Source: Bradyrhizobium sp. 1
GTDB lineage: Bacteria > Pseudomonadota > Alphaproteobacteria > Rhizobiales > Xanthobacteraceae
Assembly: GCF_023073315.1 (NCBI RefSeq)
Contig: NZ_JADPJH010000023.1
Coordinates: 1 to 44,008 of the forward strand
Reading direction: 5' to 3'
DNA: 44,008 nucleotides
The position numbers were made by a program, and so were the translations under genes. Shown piece by piece: positions 7,894 to 16,523 of this stretch; the stretch's first letter is position 1, and every line of letters begins with the position of its first letter. The notes below the pieces were generated by a model, which saw only the letters and a program-made list of their open reading frames with translations, had not been told where the DNA came from and searched no databases.

Positions 7894-7928
7894 AGCCCCG
7901 GCGGGAAACCGCCGGGGCTTTTCTTTTT
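7894..7928 (+). terminator. Rho-independent terminator of the porin gene
   Basis: An 11-bp perfect stem, AGCCCCGGCGG (7894-7904) with CCGCCGGGGCT (7909-7919), closes a GAAA tetraloop and is followed by TTTCTTTTT. It lies 23 nt after the porin stop codon. Confidence 0.92.
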
Positions 7929-7979
7929 GTGGCGCCGATTCGCCGGCGCGAAGACGCGTGCGACAGAACGGTGCTGCCG

Positions 7980-8867
7980 CTATCCGTCGTAGAGGTCCGG
8001 ACCCATCGCCCATGAGGTCTGATCGTGGCCGAACGCGTAGTTGCGATTGGTGACCAATGGATTGCGATTGACCATCGGCCGCATGAACATCGGGTGGGTT
8101 GCGCTGCGCACCTCGTGCTCGACCGTGAACAGCGTCTTGCCGCTGTCGAGATCGACGATGTCGCAGAAGCGGTACTGATATTGATTGTCCTCGCGGGAGA
8201 TCAGGTCGCGTGCGAGCAGCTTGCGGTAGGGCCCCGAGAAGTCGGTGATGTACATCTGCACATGGTGCCCGTCATAGTCGCCCTGCGGCCGATCGGTCTC
8301 GCGGAACAGCAGATGCTGGTCGCGGCCCGTCTTCACCGCCGCAACCGTGCCGTCGCCGTTTCGCAAAGCCGCGGGCATGCCCATGATGTCGGGATAGAAG
8401 GCGCAAATCGCCGGCGCCGTTCCGACCGGCACATCGAACTCGACATAGGGAATGCCGAGCGTGATGCGCCCGAAGCGGGCCGCATCCGGCTCATGGACGC
8501 GCATGCGGTTGCCCCACGGACAGACGGCCTCGACATGGTCGTTGTATTCGGCGAACGTGAATGCCGTGCCTTCGAGCTTCTTCGCGACCGACGCCAGCCG
8601 TTGCAGCAGTGCCTCGCGTCCCTCGATGACAAGGCCGGTATGGCCGCGCAGCACCTGCGGCCTGCCACTCGGCAGATGAAACTGGCTCCGTCCGGCGTTG
8701 ATCCACATGTTGGTGTCGGACACCATCAGATAGGGATCGCGGGTGAGCCCAAGTCCCGCGACGTAGAATAACGTCGCCAGGCGCTGATCCGGGACCTGGA
8801 TGTTGACGTGCTCGAGATGGATGGCGTTGCCGAGATCTTCTGCGGATCGATCGAATTGTTGCGGCAT
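7980..8867 (-). CDS. VOC-family (extradiol-dioxygenase-like) protein
   Basis: A 295-residue protein made of two vicinal-oxygen-chelate modules. The type I extradiol dioxygenase metal triad appears present: His in LEHVNIQVPD near residue 20, His in GHHVQMYI near 202, and Glu in FTVEHEV near 250. It may therefore bind Fe(II) or Mn(II) and act on an aromatic or related substrate. I place the start at 8867 (MPQQF) because a GGAG lies upstream of it. An ATG at 8903 in frame lacks a ribosome-binding site but cannot be excluded. The gene is divergent from a CoA-transferase, so the two may share a regulatory region and perhaps a catabolic role. Confidence 0.8.
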   Translation of the reverse strand: MPQQFDRSAEDLGNAIHLEHVNIQVPDQRLATLFYVAGLGLTRDPYLMVSDTNMWINAGRSQFHLPSGRPQVLRGHTGLVIEGREALLQRLASVAKKLEGTAFTFAEYNDHVEAVCPWGNRMRVHEPDAARFGRITLGIPYVEFDVPVGTAPAICAFYPDIMGMPAALRNGDGTVAAVKTGRDQHLLFRETDRPQGDYDGHHVQMYITDFSGPYRKLLARDLISREDNQYQYRFCDIVDLDSGKTLFTVEHEVRSATHPMFMRPMVNRNPLVTNRNYAFGHDQTSWAMGPDLYDG

Positions 8868-9035
8868 GGCTGTGCGCTCCGGCTTAAGGGACGGATCGGT
8901 CATACTAGAGCAGAATTTCTGCCAGCCGAAACTGTCCGCCGATCACATATCGAGGGCCGGGCGCCATGCCCGTTGCCGCCTTGCCGTGGTCGTCAGTCCC
9001 GGTAATCTGGGCAAAAGGCATAAGGGAAGAGATCG

Positions 9036-10223
9036 ATGGGGGGAGTTCTCGAAGGCGTGCGCGTCCTGGATTTCGGGCGCTATATCGCGGGTCCCTATTG
9101 CGCGACCTTGCTGGCCGAATTCGGGGCCGAGGTCATCCGCGTCGAAAAGCGCGACGGCAGCGAGGATCGCTTCGTGGCGCCGGTCGGTGAAGGCGGCGAA
9201 GGCGCACTGTTCCTCCAGGTCAACCGCAACAAGAAGTGCATCACGCTCGATCCGATGAAGCCGGAAGGGCAGGAGGTGATGCGCCGCCTGATTGCGACCG
9301 CGGACGTGGTCGTCGCCAATTTGCCGCCGCAGACCCTGCGCGCGATGAAGCTCGATTACGACTCGCTGAAGGCGACCAAGCCCGACATCATCCTGACGAC
9401 CGCAACCGCGTTCGGCGGGCCGGGGCCCTGGTCCGACCGCGTCGGCTTCGACGGCGTCGGCCAGGTCATGTCGGGTTCGGTGTACATGACCGGCGCCGGC
9501 GATCCGCCGTACCGGGCCGCGGTGAACTGGGTCGATTTCGGAACCGCGCTGCACTGCGCCTTCGGTACGCTCGCGGCGCTGATGGAACGTGCGAAATCCG
9601 GGCGCGGGCAGATCGTCGAAGGCGCGTTGCTTGCGACCGCGCTGTCCTTCACCAATGCCACGCTGATCGAGCAGGCGGTGATCAACGTCAACCGCATTCC
9701 ATCAGGCAATCTCGGCCAGACCGCCGCGCCCGCCGACATCTACCGAACCAAGGACGGCTGGGTGCTGTGCCAGGTCACGGGGCATCCGCTGTTCAAGCGC
9801 TGGGCCAAGCTGATGGGTGAGGAAGACCAGTGGCTGAACGATCCGCGCTTTGCCGACGATATCAGCCGCGGCAACAACGGCCCCGTCATCAGCGAGCGGA
9901 TGGCGCGCTGGTGCGCCGAACGCACCACGCAGGAGGCCGTCGACACGCTGGGACGTGCGATGATTCCGACCGGGCCGGTGCTGAGTCCGCAACAGGCGCT
10001 GGATCATCCGCACATTCGTGCCGCCGGTTTCATGCAGGACGTCGATTATCCGGGCCTGCCGAAACCCGCGCCGGTCGCGCGCGCCGCCGTGCGGCTGTCG
10101 GAAACGCCGGGTGAGATCGCGAGCCGCCCGCCGACTCTCGGCGAGCATACAGATCGTGTCCTCGCCGAGCTCGGCTATGACACAGCTGCGATCGAGGCAC
10201 TTCGGCAAAGCGAAATTATCTAG
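9036..10223 (+). CDS. family III CoA-transferase (CaiB/BaiF type)
   Basis: A 395-residue cytoplasmic enzyme of the CaiB/BaiF family, which moves CoA between carboxylic acids. The N-terminal GVRVLDFGRYIAGPYCATLLAEFGAE block is characteristic. The catalytic Asp is D167 in NWVDFGTAL, matching the position in formyl-CoA transferase. Other family blocks include GRGQIVEGALL and the C-terminal PTLGEHTDRVLAELGY. GGGAAGAG precedes the ATG. The substrate is not predictable. It is divergent from the VOC protein and followed by a strong hairpin. Confidence 0.9.
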   Translation: MGGVLEGVRVLDFGRYIAGPYCATLLAEFGAEVIRVEKRDGSEDRFVAPVGEGGEGALFLQVNRNKKCITLDPMKPEGQEVMRRLIATADVVVANLPPQTLRAMKLDYDSLKATKPDIILTTATAFGGPGPWSDRVGFDGVGQVMSGSVYMTGAGDPPYRAAVNWVDFGTALHCAFGTLAALMERAKSGRGQIVEGALLATALSFTNATLIEQAVINVNRIPSGNLGQTAAPADIYRTKDGWVLCQVTGHPLFKRWAKLMGEEDQWLNDPRFADDISRGNNGPVISERMARWCAERTTQEAVDTLGRAMIPTGPVLSPQQALDHPHIRAAGFMQDVDYPGLPKPAPVARAAVRLSETPGEIASRPPTLGEHTDRVLAELGYDTAAIEALRQSEII

Positions 10224-10244
10224 TGCCGTCGTCCGGCGGGAGTG

Positions 10245-10282
10245 CCGGATCGCCGCCCGAGACATTTCAGGCGGCGATCCGG
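10245..10282. terminator. strong hairpin after the CoA-transferase gene
   Basis: A perfect 13-bp stem, CCGGATCGCCGCC (10245-10257) with GGCGGCGATCCGG (10270-10282), has a 12-nt loop and lies 21 nt after the stop codon. There is no U-run, so it may be a Rho-assisted end or a transcript-stabilising hairpin. The rest of 10283-10471 shows no gene. Confidence 0.5.
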
Positions 10283-10471
10283 TGCGAGCTAAACGAACTT
10301 GGGGAAGTTGTAAGGCCGCGAGCAACGCTAACCCGGCCGGCGCAAGCGCATCAAGTTTCGTAATGTTACTCCGGCAAGAGATTCATTGCAGCGGCCTGGA
10401 AATGGCCACACTTGAACCGCCCCAGGATTTGGGCGGCCGCAAGATGTCCGGGGGCCGTCGTCTCGAACGCA

Positions 10472-11050
10472 TCACGGCCTGTTCGCAAGCGTGAGCGCGG
10501 CCTCAATCGCATTCTCCAGAATCTCCTCCGACAATTTCTTGTCGTTCACCGCGCGCGACAATTGCAGCGCGCCGACCATGGTCGCATAGACCGAAATCGC
10601 GCGTCGCCGCCGCTCCGCCGCCGAGCCATCCCGCATCTGCGCCGCCATCAGCGCGATGATGTCCGACATCTTTCCGGTGAAGGCATCGCGCGTCGCCTTG
10701 GGATGCCGCGCGATCTCGGACGCCAGCGCAGCGGTCGGGCAGCCGGCCGCCGCGTGGTCGCGGTGGCGCGGGGAGAGGTAGTCGCGGATCGTGGTCTCGA
10801 CCGGAACACCGTTTTCGAGATTGTCCTTGTGCCGCTGCTCGCGCCGTTCCAGCGCGTCACACAGCACCTCACGCACCAAATCCTCCTTGGAGGCGAAGTG
10901 CGTGTAGAAGGCGCCGTTGGTCAGGCCCGCCTCCGCCATGATGCCGGCGAGGCCGACCGCGGCGATGCCGCTCTCGCGGAACTGCGCCGAGGCAACATCG
11001 AGAATGTGCCGCCGCGTGGTGTCCCTGTGTCCCTTGTCGTAGCGCGCCAA
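10472..11050 (-). CDS. TetR/AcrR family transcriptional regulator
   Basis: A 192-residue TetR-type repressor. The N-terminal DNA-binding domain spans about residues 8-57: RRHILDVASAQFRESGIAAVGLAGIMAEAGLTNGAFYTHF in outline, with the recognition helix ending at GAFYTHFASKEDL. The ligand-binding domain resembles the TetR_C group with a CPTAALASEIAR segment. It is divergent from a MATE exporter across 142 bp holding two palindromic elements, so it most likely represses the exporter and itself. The inducer is unknown. Confidence 0.9.
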   Translation of the reverse strand: MARYDKGHRDTTRRHILDVASAQFRESGIAAVGLAGIMAEAGLTNGAFYTHFASKEDLVREVLCDALERREQRHKDNLENGVPVETTIRDYLSPRHRDHAAAGCPTAALASEIARHPKATRDAFTGKMSDIIALMAAQMRDGSAAERRRRAISVYATMVGALQLSRAVNDKKLSEEILENAIEAALTLANRP

Positions 11051-11110
11051 TTCCGCCTCCCGCGACCCGGCTTCCGGCCCCCGCCAAAATTATACAGCGG
11101 AACCTATTGC

Positions 11111-11143
11111 ATTACGATCATAATAATACATTATAGTTATAAT
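11111..11143. promoter_or_regulatory. candidate TetR operators in the tetR-MATE intergenic region
   Basis: Two 14-bp palindromic elements lie in an AT-rich patch: ATTACGATCATAAT (11111-11124, 4-bp arms plus central GATC) and ATTATAGTTATAAT (11130-11143, perfect 6-bp arms). Their centres are 19 bp apart, on the same side of the helix within two turns. The second contains TATAAT, a possible -10 element of the MATE promoter. Confidence 0.5.
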
Positions 11144-11192
11144 TCAATGGGCGGCCGATGCGGCGGTCCGACGGATTCACAGGACCGAACCC

Positions 11193-12641
11193 ATGTCAGT
11201 TGAGGATGTCGCCGAGACGGCCCTGTCCGCCCCGCCAATCGTGGCCCATACCGCGGCCCCGCTTCGCCAGGCAGCGGCACCGGCGGCTCCAGGCGCAGCC
11301 GAGCAACGCCGCGCCGCGCTGCTGCATGCGCCGATCCTCCCCACATTGCTCAAGCTCGCGCTGCCGACCGTCACCGTCCTCGTGGCGCAGACCGCGGTGA
11401 ACATCGCGGAGGCCTATTATGTCGGCTTCCTCGGCACCGATGCGCTGGCGGGCGCCGCGCTGGTGTTCCCGATCTTCATGCTGATGACCATGATGTCGAA
11501 CGGCGGGTTTGGCTCCGGCGTTGCATCCTCGGTGGCGCGCGCGGTCGGTGCCGGCCGCCGTGATGACGCCGAGGCGGCGCTGTTTCATGCCGTGGTGCTC
11601 GCGATCATTGCCGGTGGCGTGTTCACGCTCGGCGTGATCCTCGGCGGCCCCTGGCTCTATCGCACCCTCGGAGGAGCGGGCGATGCACTCGCTGCGGCTA
11701 CCACCTATTCCAATTATCTGTTCGCCGGCGCCATTCCGGTGTGGATTGTCAATCTCCAGGCGGCGGCGCTGCGCGGCTCCGGCAATGTCAGGGTGCCTGC
11801 GCTGGTGACGCTGGTCGGCGCGATCGTGACCATCCCGGTCTCGCCGGCCTTGATTTTCGGATTCGGGCCGATCCCGCGGCTCGGCATCGGCGGCGCCGGC
11901 GTCGCCTTCGGCCTCTATTACGGCGCGGCGATGCTGTTCCTGCTCCGCTACATGGCGTCGGGTACGACCGGTCTGAAGCTCCACATCGTGCCATTGCGCG
12001 CAAAAATCTTCGGCGACATGCTGAAGGTCGGCATCCCCACCGCGTTCAACGCCGTGCTCACCAACCTCACCGTCATCCTCGTCACTGGCGCGGTCGGCCT
12101 GTTCGGCACCTCCGCGCTCGCGGGCTACGGCATCGCCTCGCGGCTCGATTACATCATGATTCCGCTGCTATTCGGCGTCAGCACGGCGACGCTGACCATG
12201 GTGGGCGTCAACATGGGCGCAGGCCAGACGGTGCGAGCGCGGAAAATCGGCTGGATCAGCGGCGTGGTCGGCATGATCATGACCGGCGCGATCGGCTTGC
12301 TCGTCGCAATCTATCCGACGGCCTGGCTCAACCTCTTCAGCCATGATGCGGAGGTGGTGAGCGAGGGCATCGCTTACCTGCGCATCGTCGCGCCGGCTTA
12401 TGCCGCGCTCGGCTTCGGCTTCGTGACGTCCTTCGCGGTCCAGGGCACGGGCCGCGCCATGGGCCCGCTCGTGTCGTCGGTCGCGCGGATACTCATCGCG
12501 GCCGGAGGCGGCTGGATCGCGGTGGCAAGCTTTGGCGCGGGCATGGCGGGGCTCGCCACCATGGTCACGGTGTCGCTCGCCGCTTATGCTGCGATCTGCG
12601 TCCTGATCATGCTGTCGCCGTCGACCTGGCGGACCGGGTAG
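11193..12641 (+). CDS. MATE family efflux transporter
   Basis: A 482-residue inner-membrane multidrug/toxin exporter of the MATE (NorM/DinF) fold with twelve predicted helices in two six-helix halves. After a poorly conserved, Ala-rich cytoplasmic N-terminus of about 45 residues, the core starts at ILPTLLKLALPTVTVLVAQTAVNIAEAYYVGFLGTDALAG in outline. The second half begins near GDMLKVGIPTAFNAVLTNLTV. An AGGA precedes the ATG. It is probably controlled by the divergent TetR. Substrate and coupling ion are not evident. Confidence 0.9.
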   Translation: MSVEDVAETALSAPPIVAHTAAPLRQAAAPAAPGAAEQRRAALLHAPILPTLLKLALPTVTVLVAQTAVNIAEAYYVGFLGTDALAGAALVFPIFMLMTMMSNGGFGSGVASSVARAVGAGRRDDAEAALFHAVVLAIIAGGVFTLGVILGGPWLYRTLGGAGDALAAATTYSNYLFAGAIPVWIVNLQAAALRGSGNVRVPALVTLVGAIVTIPVSPALIFGFGPIPRLGIGGAGVAFGLYYGAAMLFLLRYMASGTTGLKLHIVPLRAKIFGDMLKVGIPTAFNAVLTNLTVILVTGAVGLFGTSALAGYGIASRLDYIMIPLLFGVSTATLTMVGVNMGAGQTVRARKIGWISGVVGMIMTGAIGLLVAIYPTAWLNLFSHDAEVVSEGIAYLRIVAPAYAALGFGFVTSFAVQGTGRAMGPLVSSVARILIAAGGGWIAVASFGAGMAGLATMVTVSLAAYAAICVLIMLSPSTWRTG

Positions 12642-12647
12642 GCTGGT

Positions 12648-13034
12648 TCACCTGATGCTGGCGACGCCGATCACCAGCACCGACATCAGCAGCACATTCG
12701 ACAGCAGCTCCACCGCAGTCTTCGGCTCAGCCAGCCAGCGCGAGACCTTTTCGGTGAAGGACAGCGTGGCATCGGCGAACATCGGCGCGCTGTTGTGCCG
12801 GAAGAAGCGCGGAAACCTTGGCGCGAGCCAGGGCGTCAGCATCCCGTGGAAACTCGCCGCGAGCACGATGAAGATGGTGGCGCCGTAGCGCTCGCCCACG
12901 ATCTCCGAGGCGGCCACGAGCTGCATCATCAGCACGACGCTGGAATAGAGCGGCACGCCCTGGAACAGCGCATAGAGCGCGAAGCATTCGAGCCGGTTCT
13001 GGGTCGTGAGCTTTGGCGCGGCGAGGGCGGTCAT
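12648..13034 (-). CDS. small hypothetical membrane protein
   Basis: A 128-residue protein with three hydrophobic stretches, at about residues 28-46, 52-69 and 107-127, the last ending at the C-terminus. A charged, probably soluble segment lies between (APRFPRFFRHNSAPMFADATLSFTEKVSRWLAEPKTA). AGGAG precedes the ATG. It converges on the MATE gene with 6 nt between stops and no separate terminator. I do not recognise the family. Confidence 0.65.
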   Translation of the reverse strand: MTALAAPKLTTQNRLECFALYALFQGVPLYSSVVLMMQLVAASEIVGERYGATIFIVLAASFHGMLTPWLAPRFPRFFRHNSAPMFADATLSFTEKVSRWLAEPKTAVELLSNVLLMSVLVIGVASIR

Positions 13035-13101
13035 GGCTGCTCTCCTGGCTGGTCCTGTTGCAAATTCTGCCGCCAGTTTCGCTCTGCGCGCGCTGCCTTG
13101 C

Positions 13102-13117
13102 CGTGATACGCGTCACG
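13102..13117. promoter_or_regulatory. Crp/Fnr-like palindrome
   Basis: CGTGA-TACGCG-TCACG has the layout of a Crp-family half-site pair (TGTGA-N6-TCACA) and lies 165 bp upstream of the MetQ-like gene and 68 bp upstream of the divergent membrane-protein gene. It may control either gene. The match is short, so this is tentative. Confidence 0.3.
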
Positions 13118-13282
13118 CTTGCGCAGTGGACCGTTGTCGCCGAAAATTCGTTTCCCGTTTCACGCCCAATGGAGAAAGGCTCGCCCGCCCCGGCAGCCAA
13201 TATGGATTTCCATTTCATTGATTTCGCACGGCGGAGAAGCGAATAGGGTTCCAATCATTGTTGAAGACCTGTGGAGACCAAG

Positions 13283-14065
13283 ATGTCGTTTCGCTTCCCC
13301 CTGATCCTCTCGACCGTGCTCGTCGCCTGGTCGGCCGCGGCCTACGCCGAGACCATCAAGATCGGCGTGACGCCGGGTCCGCACGCGCAGATCCTCGAGG
13401 CGGTGAAGCCGGTCGCCGCCAAGCAGGGCCTCGACATCCAGCTCATCGAATTCTCCGACTATGTCGTGCCGAACGCCGCGCTCGATGCCGGCGAGATCCA
13501 GGCCAATTCGTTCCAGAACCAGCCGTATCTGGACAACCAGAAGGCCGACCGCGGCTACAAGATCGAGGCTGCCGGCCTGACCGTGAACTTCCCGATCGGC
13601 GTCTATTCGAAGAAGCACAAGGCCTTCGCCGATATCCCCGAGGGCGGCAAGGTCTCGATCCCGAACGATCCGACCAATGGCGGCCGCGTGCTGCTGCTGC
13701 TGCGCGACAAGGGCGTGATCAAGCTGAAGGACGGCACCGGCTTCAAGCCGACGGTGCTCGACATCACCGAGAATCCCAAGAAGCTGAAGTTCATCGAGGT
13801 CGATGCAGCGCAGGCGCCGCGCGCGCTGGACGACGTCGATGCCGCCGCGATCAACACGAATTATGCAACCCAGGCGGGCCTCGATCCGGTCAAGGATCCG
13901 ATCCTGCGCGAGGACCCGAAGGGGCCCTATGTCAATCTGATCGCCGTGCGTACCGCCGACAAGGACAAGCCCTGGGTCAAGCTGCTGGTGGACAGCTATC
14001 ACACGCCTGAGGTGAAGGAATTCGTCCTGGCCAAGTTCAAGGGCGCGGTGCTGCCGAGCTGGTAG
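13283..14065 (+). CDS. MetQ/NlpA-type ABC substrate-binding protein
   Basis: A 260-residue periplasmic binding protein of the NlpA (MetQ) family, which usually binds methionine or related sulfur compounds for a MetNI importer. A signal peptide ends in AYA before ETIKIGVTPGPHAQILE; there is no lipobox Cys, so it is probably soluble rather than a lipoprotein. Family blocks include QANSFQNQPYLDN, IPNDPTNGGRVLLLL and AAINTNYATQAGL. I chose the ATG at 13283 because GGAG lies 7 nt upstream; a GTG at 13271 overlaps that site. No MetN/MetI partner is nearby. It heads a same-strand run with a flavin monooxygenase. Confidence 0.87.
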   Translation: MSFRFPLILSTVLVAWSAAAYAETIKIGVTPGPHAQILEAVKPVAAKQGLDIQLIEFSDYVVPNAALDAGEIQANSFQNQPYLDNQKADRGYKIEAAGLTVNFPIGVYSKKHKAFADIPEGGKVSIPNDPTNGGRVLLLLRDKGVIKLKDGTGFKPTVLDITENPKKLKFIEVDAAQAPRALDDVDAAAINTNYATQAGLDPVKDPILREDPKGPYVNLIAVRTADKDKPWVKLLVDSYHTPEVKEFVLAKFKGAVLPSW

Positions 14066-14196
14066 GCAGTCTGCCCAGCCAGTGTCCAGCGCCGGAGGGA
14101 TGATCCGGCCGGCAGCCTTGCGCAATGGCCGCTTGTCTGGAGCTGCGGCAACCGACATCATCGGTTCCGTGGCCATCCTCGCCCGACAGGGATCGT

Positions 14197-15231
14197 ATGA
14201 AACGCTTTGCAAACCTGAAACGCCTGGGGTTTTTTACGCGGCTCCTGGATGAAGCACCACCGGCCGACCGCTATCGCTTCGCGGCCGAGCAGATCGTGCG
14301 CGCCGAGAAGGCCGGGCTCGATTCCGCGTGGATCGCGCAGCACCATTTTCACGAGCGCGAGGGTGGATTGCCGTCGCCCTTCACGTTCCTCGGTTATGTC
14401 GCGGCCCAAACCTCGCGCATCCGTCTCGGCACCGGCATCGTCACCCTGCCGCTGGAGAATGCGGTGAGGGTCGCCGAGGACGCCGCTGTGCTCGATCTCC
14501 TTTGCGATGGCCGCTTCGAGCTCGGCGTCGGCACCGGCGGCAATCCGTCCGCCTTTGCTGCCTTCGGCCTCGACGGCACCCAGCGCAACGAGATCTTTGC
14601 GCGCAATCTGGAGGTCGTCCGCGCGGCGCTGACCGGCAAGCCGCTCGACGGCGGCGACACGCTCTATCCGCAGCGGCCGCAATTGGACAAGCGAATCTGG
14701 CAGGCGACGTTCTCGGTGACGGGTGGCGCCCGCGCCGGCAAGGCCGGCGATGGCCTGTTGCTCTCGCGCACCCAGCCGCGGGCGAAGGACGCGCCGAAAG
14801 CCACGCTCGCCGAAATCCAGAACCCGATCATCAATGCCTATCTGGAAGCGCTGCCGCCGGGCGCCGAACCGCGGATCATGGCCTCACGCAGCGTCTTCGT
14901 CGCCGACGATCATCGCGAGGCGATGCGTCTTGCAGACATCGGGTTGCGGCGCGCGCTGCCGCAATTCATGAAGGGCGGTCACCTTCCTCCCGGCGAGACG
15001 CTGGATGAGATGATCAAGGCGTTCGACACCCATGTCGGCGGCGCCGACGAGGTCATCGCCTCGCTGCGCACGGATGTAACGCTGGAGCGGGTGACCGATC
15101 TCGTTTTCCAGGTGCATTCGGTCGATGCGCCGCACCCCTACGTCCTGCGCTCGATCGAGCTGGTCGCGGACAAGGTCGCGCCGGCGCTGGGCTGGACCCG
15201 GACGGCGCCCGACGTGGCTCTGGCGGGCTAG
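14197..15231 (+). CDS. LLM-class FMN-dependent monooxygenase (KPN_01858-like)
   Basis: A 344-residue luciferase-like TIM-barrel monooxygenase using reduced FMN supplied by a separate reductase. Visible blocks are GLDSAWIAQHHFHEREGG (about 40-57), TSRIRLGTGIVTLPLENAVRVAED in outline (72-95), and DGRFELGVGTGGNPSAFAAFGLD in outline (104-126). The company of two CMD/AhpD-fold genes downstream suggests the KPN_01858 subfamily of LLM proteins (named from memory, unverified). I place the start at 14197, preceded by CAGGG; an upstream in-frame start at 14125 adds residues unlike the family. The substrate is unknown. The next gene starts 35 nt downstream. Confidence 0.82.
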   Translation: MKRFANLKRLGFFTRLLDEAPPADRYRFAAEQIVRAEKAGLDSAWIAQHHFHEREGGLPSPFTFLGYVAAQTSRIRLGTGIVTLPLENAVRVAEDAAVLDLLCDGRFELGVGTGGNPSAFAAFGLDGTQRNEIFARNLEVVRAALTGKPLDGGDTLYPQRPQLDKRIWQATFSVTGGARAGKAGDGLLLSRTQPRAKDAPKATLAEIQNPIINAYLEALPPGAEPRIMASRSVFVADDHREAMRLADIGLRRALPQFMKGGHLPPGETLDEMIKAFDTHVGGADEVIASLRTDVTLERVTDLVFQVHSVDAPHPYVLRSIELVADKVAPALGWTRTAPDVALAG

Positions 15232-15266
15232 TCGACATGAATATGACTGACGTTGCACGAGGCTGA

Positions 15267-15869
15267 ATGATGGCACCAACGGATATCATCGATACGCTTG
15301 CCGGAATCGAGCCGGGATCGGCTCTGGACGGCATTCGCGCACGGCGCCTGCAAGCGCGTGAGAACGCGCAGAAGAGCTATCTCTCACTGTTCGAACCGAT
15401 CGATGCCGGCGATGTCTCGCTGCTCGAACGGGCCGCGGTCGCGGCCTTCGTGACCGGGCTTCATGGCGAAACGCCCGTTGTCGCCTTCTATCGCGACAAG
15501 CTTGCGGCGACCGCGGATGGCGCCCGTCTGGTCGAGGCGATCGAGGTCGAGATCGCGCGGGGCAAGACCTCGGGTCCGTACGGCTCCTTTCCCGCCGGTC
15601 CGCTGTCGGTCGAGAACACGGCCGGTCTTATTTTTCGCGTGAGTGCGGAGCGCAGATCCGGTCTCGGCGCCCGGCTCGTCGCGGCACTCGAGCATGCGCA
15701 TCTGCTGGTGTTCCGCCCGCGCGATGCGGCATCCGCCGACATGCAGGCGCTGCTTGCCGCTGGCTGGTCGAACACCGGCATCGTCACATTCTCCCAACTC
15801 GTCGCGTTCCTGTCGTTCCAGGTGCGGGTCGTCAGCGGCTTGCGCACGCTCGCCGCAGTGAACGCATAA
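15267..15869 (+). CDS. CMD-domain protein (Avi_7170-like)
   Basis: A 200-residue, mostly helical protein that I assign to the carboxymuconolactone-decarboxylase-like Avi_7170 family from its position and features. It has an N-terminal DIIDTLAGIEPGSALDGIRARR block, a VSLLERAAVAAFVTGLHG helix near residues 50-67, and a C-terminal WSNTGIVTFSQLVAFLSFQVRVV helix in outline. It has no CxxC pair, unlike its neighbour, so it is probably not an AhpD-type peroxidase itself and may be a partner subunit. The next gene starts 14 nt after its stop. ATGs at 15267 and 15270 are equally possible. Confidence 0.72.
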   Translation: MMAPTDIIDTLAGIEPGSALDGIRARRLQARENAQKSYLSLFEPIDAGDVSLLERAAVAAFVTGLHGETPVVAFYRDKLAATADGARLVEAIEVEIARGKTSGPYGSFPAGPLSVENTAGLIFRVSAERRSGLGARLVAALEHAHLLVFRPRDAASADMQALLAAGWSNTGIVTFSQLVAFLSFQVRVVSGLRTLAAVNA

Positions 15870-15883
15870 GAAGAGGCTGCATC

Positions 15884-16462
15884 ATGAGCGCCGCCGTCAA
15901 TCCGCCAATCGTCTTCACCCAGGATGAGCTCGGCTGGGTGTCGTGGATCGAGCCGCTGCCCGAGGCTGAGCTGACGGAGCGGCACTTCGCCGGCCTGGTC
16001 GATCGCTCTCGCGCCAAGTCGGAATATTTCCGCCTGCTGGTGCGCGATCCCGAGGTGCTGGAGGCCCGCACCAAGACCGACAAGGACATCTTCTACAACG
16101 TCGCCGATGGCCTGCCGCGCGCCGAGCGTGAGCTCGCGGCGGCCGCGACCTCGCGCTACAACGGCTGCATCTATTGCGCCTCGGTGCATGCGCGTTTCGC
16201 CAGCACCTATTCCAAGCGCCGCGACGACGTGCAGCGCCTGCTCGATGAAGGCATCAAGGCCGATCTCGGTGAGCGCTGGAATGCCGTGGTCAAGGCCTCG
16301 GTGGCATTGGCCGCGACGCCGATCGCGTTCGGGCCCGACAATATCGAGGAGCTGCGCCGCGCCGGTCTCGACGACGCCGAGATCGTCGACGTCATCAACG
16401 GCGCCTCGTTCTTCAACTGGGCTAACCGGCTGATGCTGTCGCTCGGCGAGCCCTCGAAATAG
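15884..16462 (+). CDS. alkylhydroperoxidase-like CMD protein (Avi_7169-like)
   Basis: A 192-residue AhpD-fold protein with the catalytic motif C95-I-Y-C98 followed by His102 (NGCIYCASVHARFAS). This is the arrangement used by AhpD to reduce hydroperoxides through a Cys pair and a proton relay. It matches the Avi_7169 group, usually found with the Avi_7170 CMD protein and an LLM monooxygenase, as here. The likely role is removal of a peroxide or processing of an intermediate from the flavin enzyme. AGAGG precedes the ATG. A binding-protein gene follows after 61 nt. Confidence 0.8.
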   Translation: MSAAVNPPIVFTQDELGWVSWIEPLPEAELTERHFAGLVDRSRAKSEYFRLLVRDPEVLEARTKTDKDIFYNVADGLPRAERELAAAATSRYNGCIYCASVHARFASTYSKRRDDVQRLLDEGIKADLGERWNAVVKASVALAATPIAFGPDNIEELRRAGLDDAEIVDVINGASFFNWANRLMLSLGEPSK

Positions 16463-16523
16463 GCAATCTCACCGGCACAAGACTTGCTGCTTTGTTTCAA
16501 CACCTGAGTGGATGGAGCCTTTC

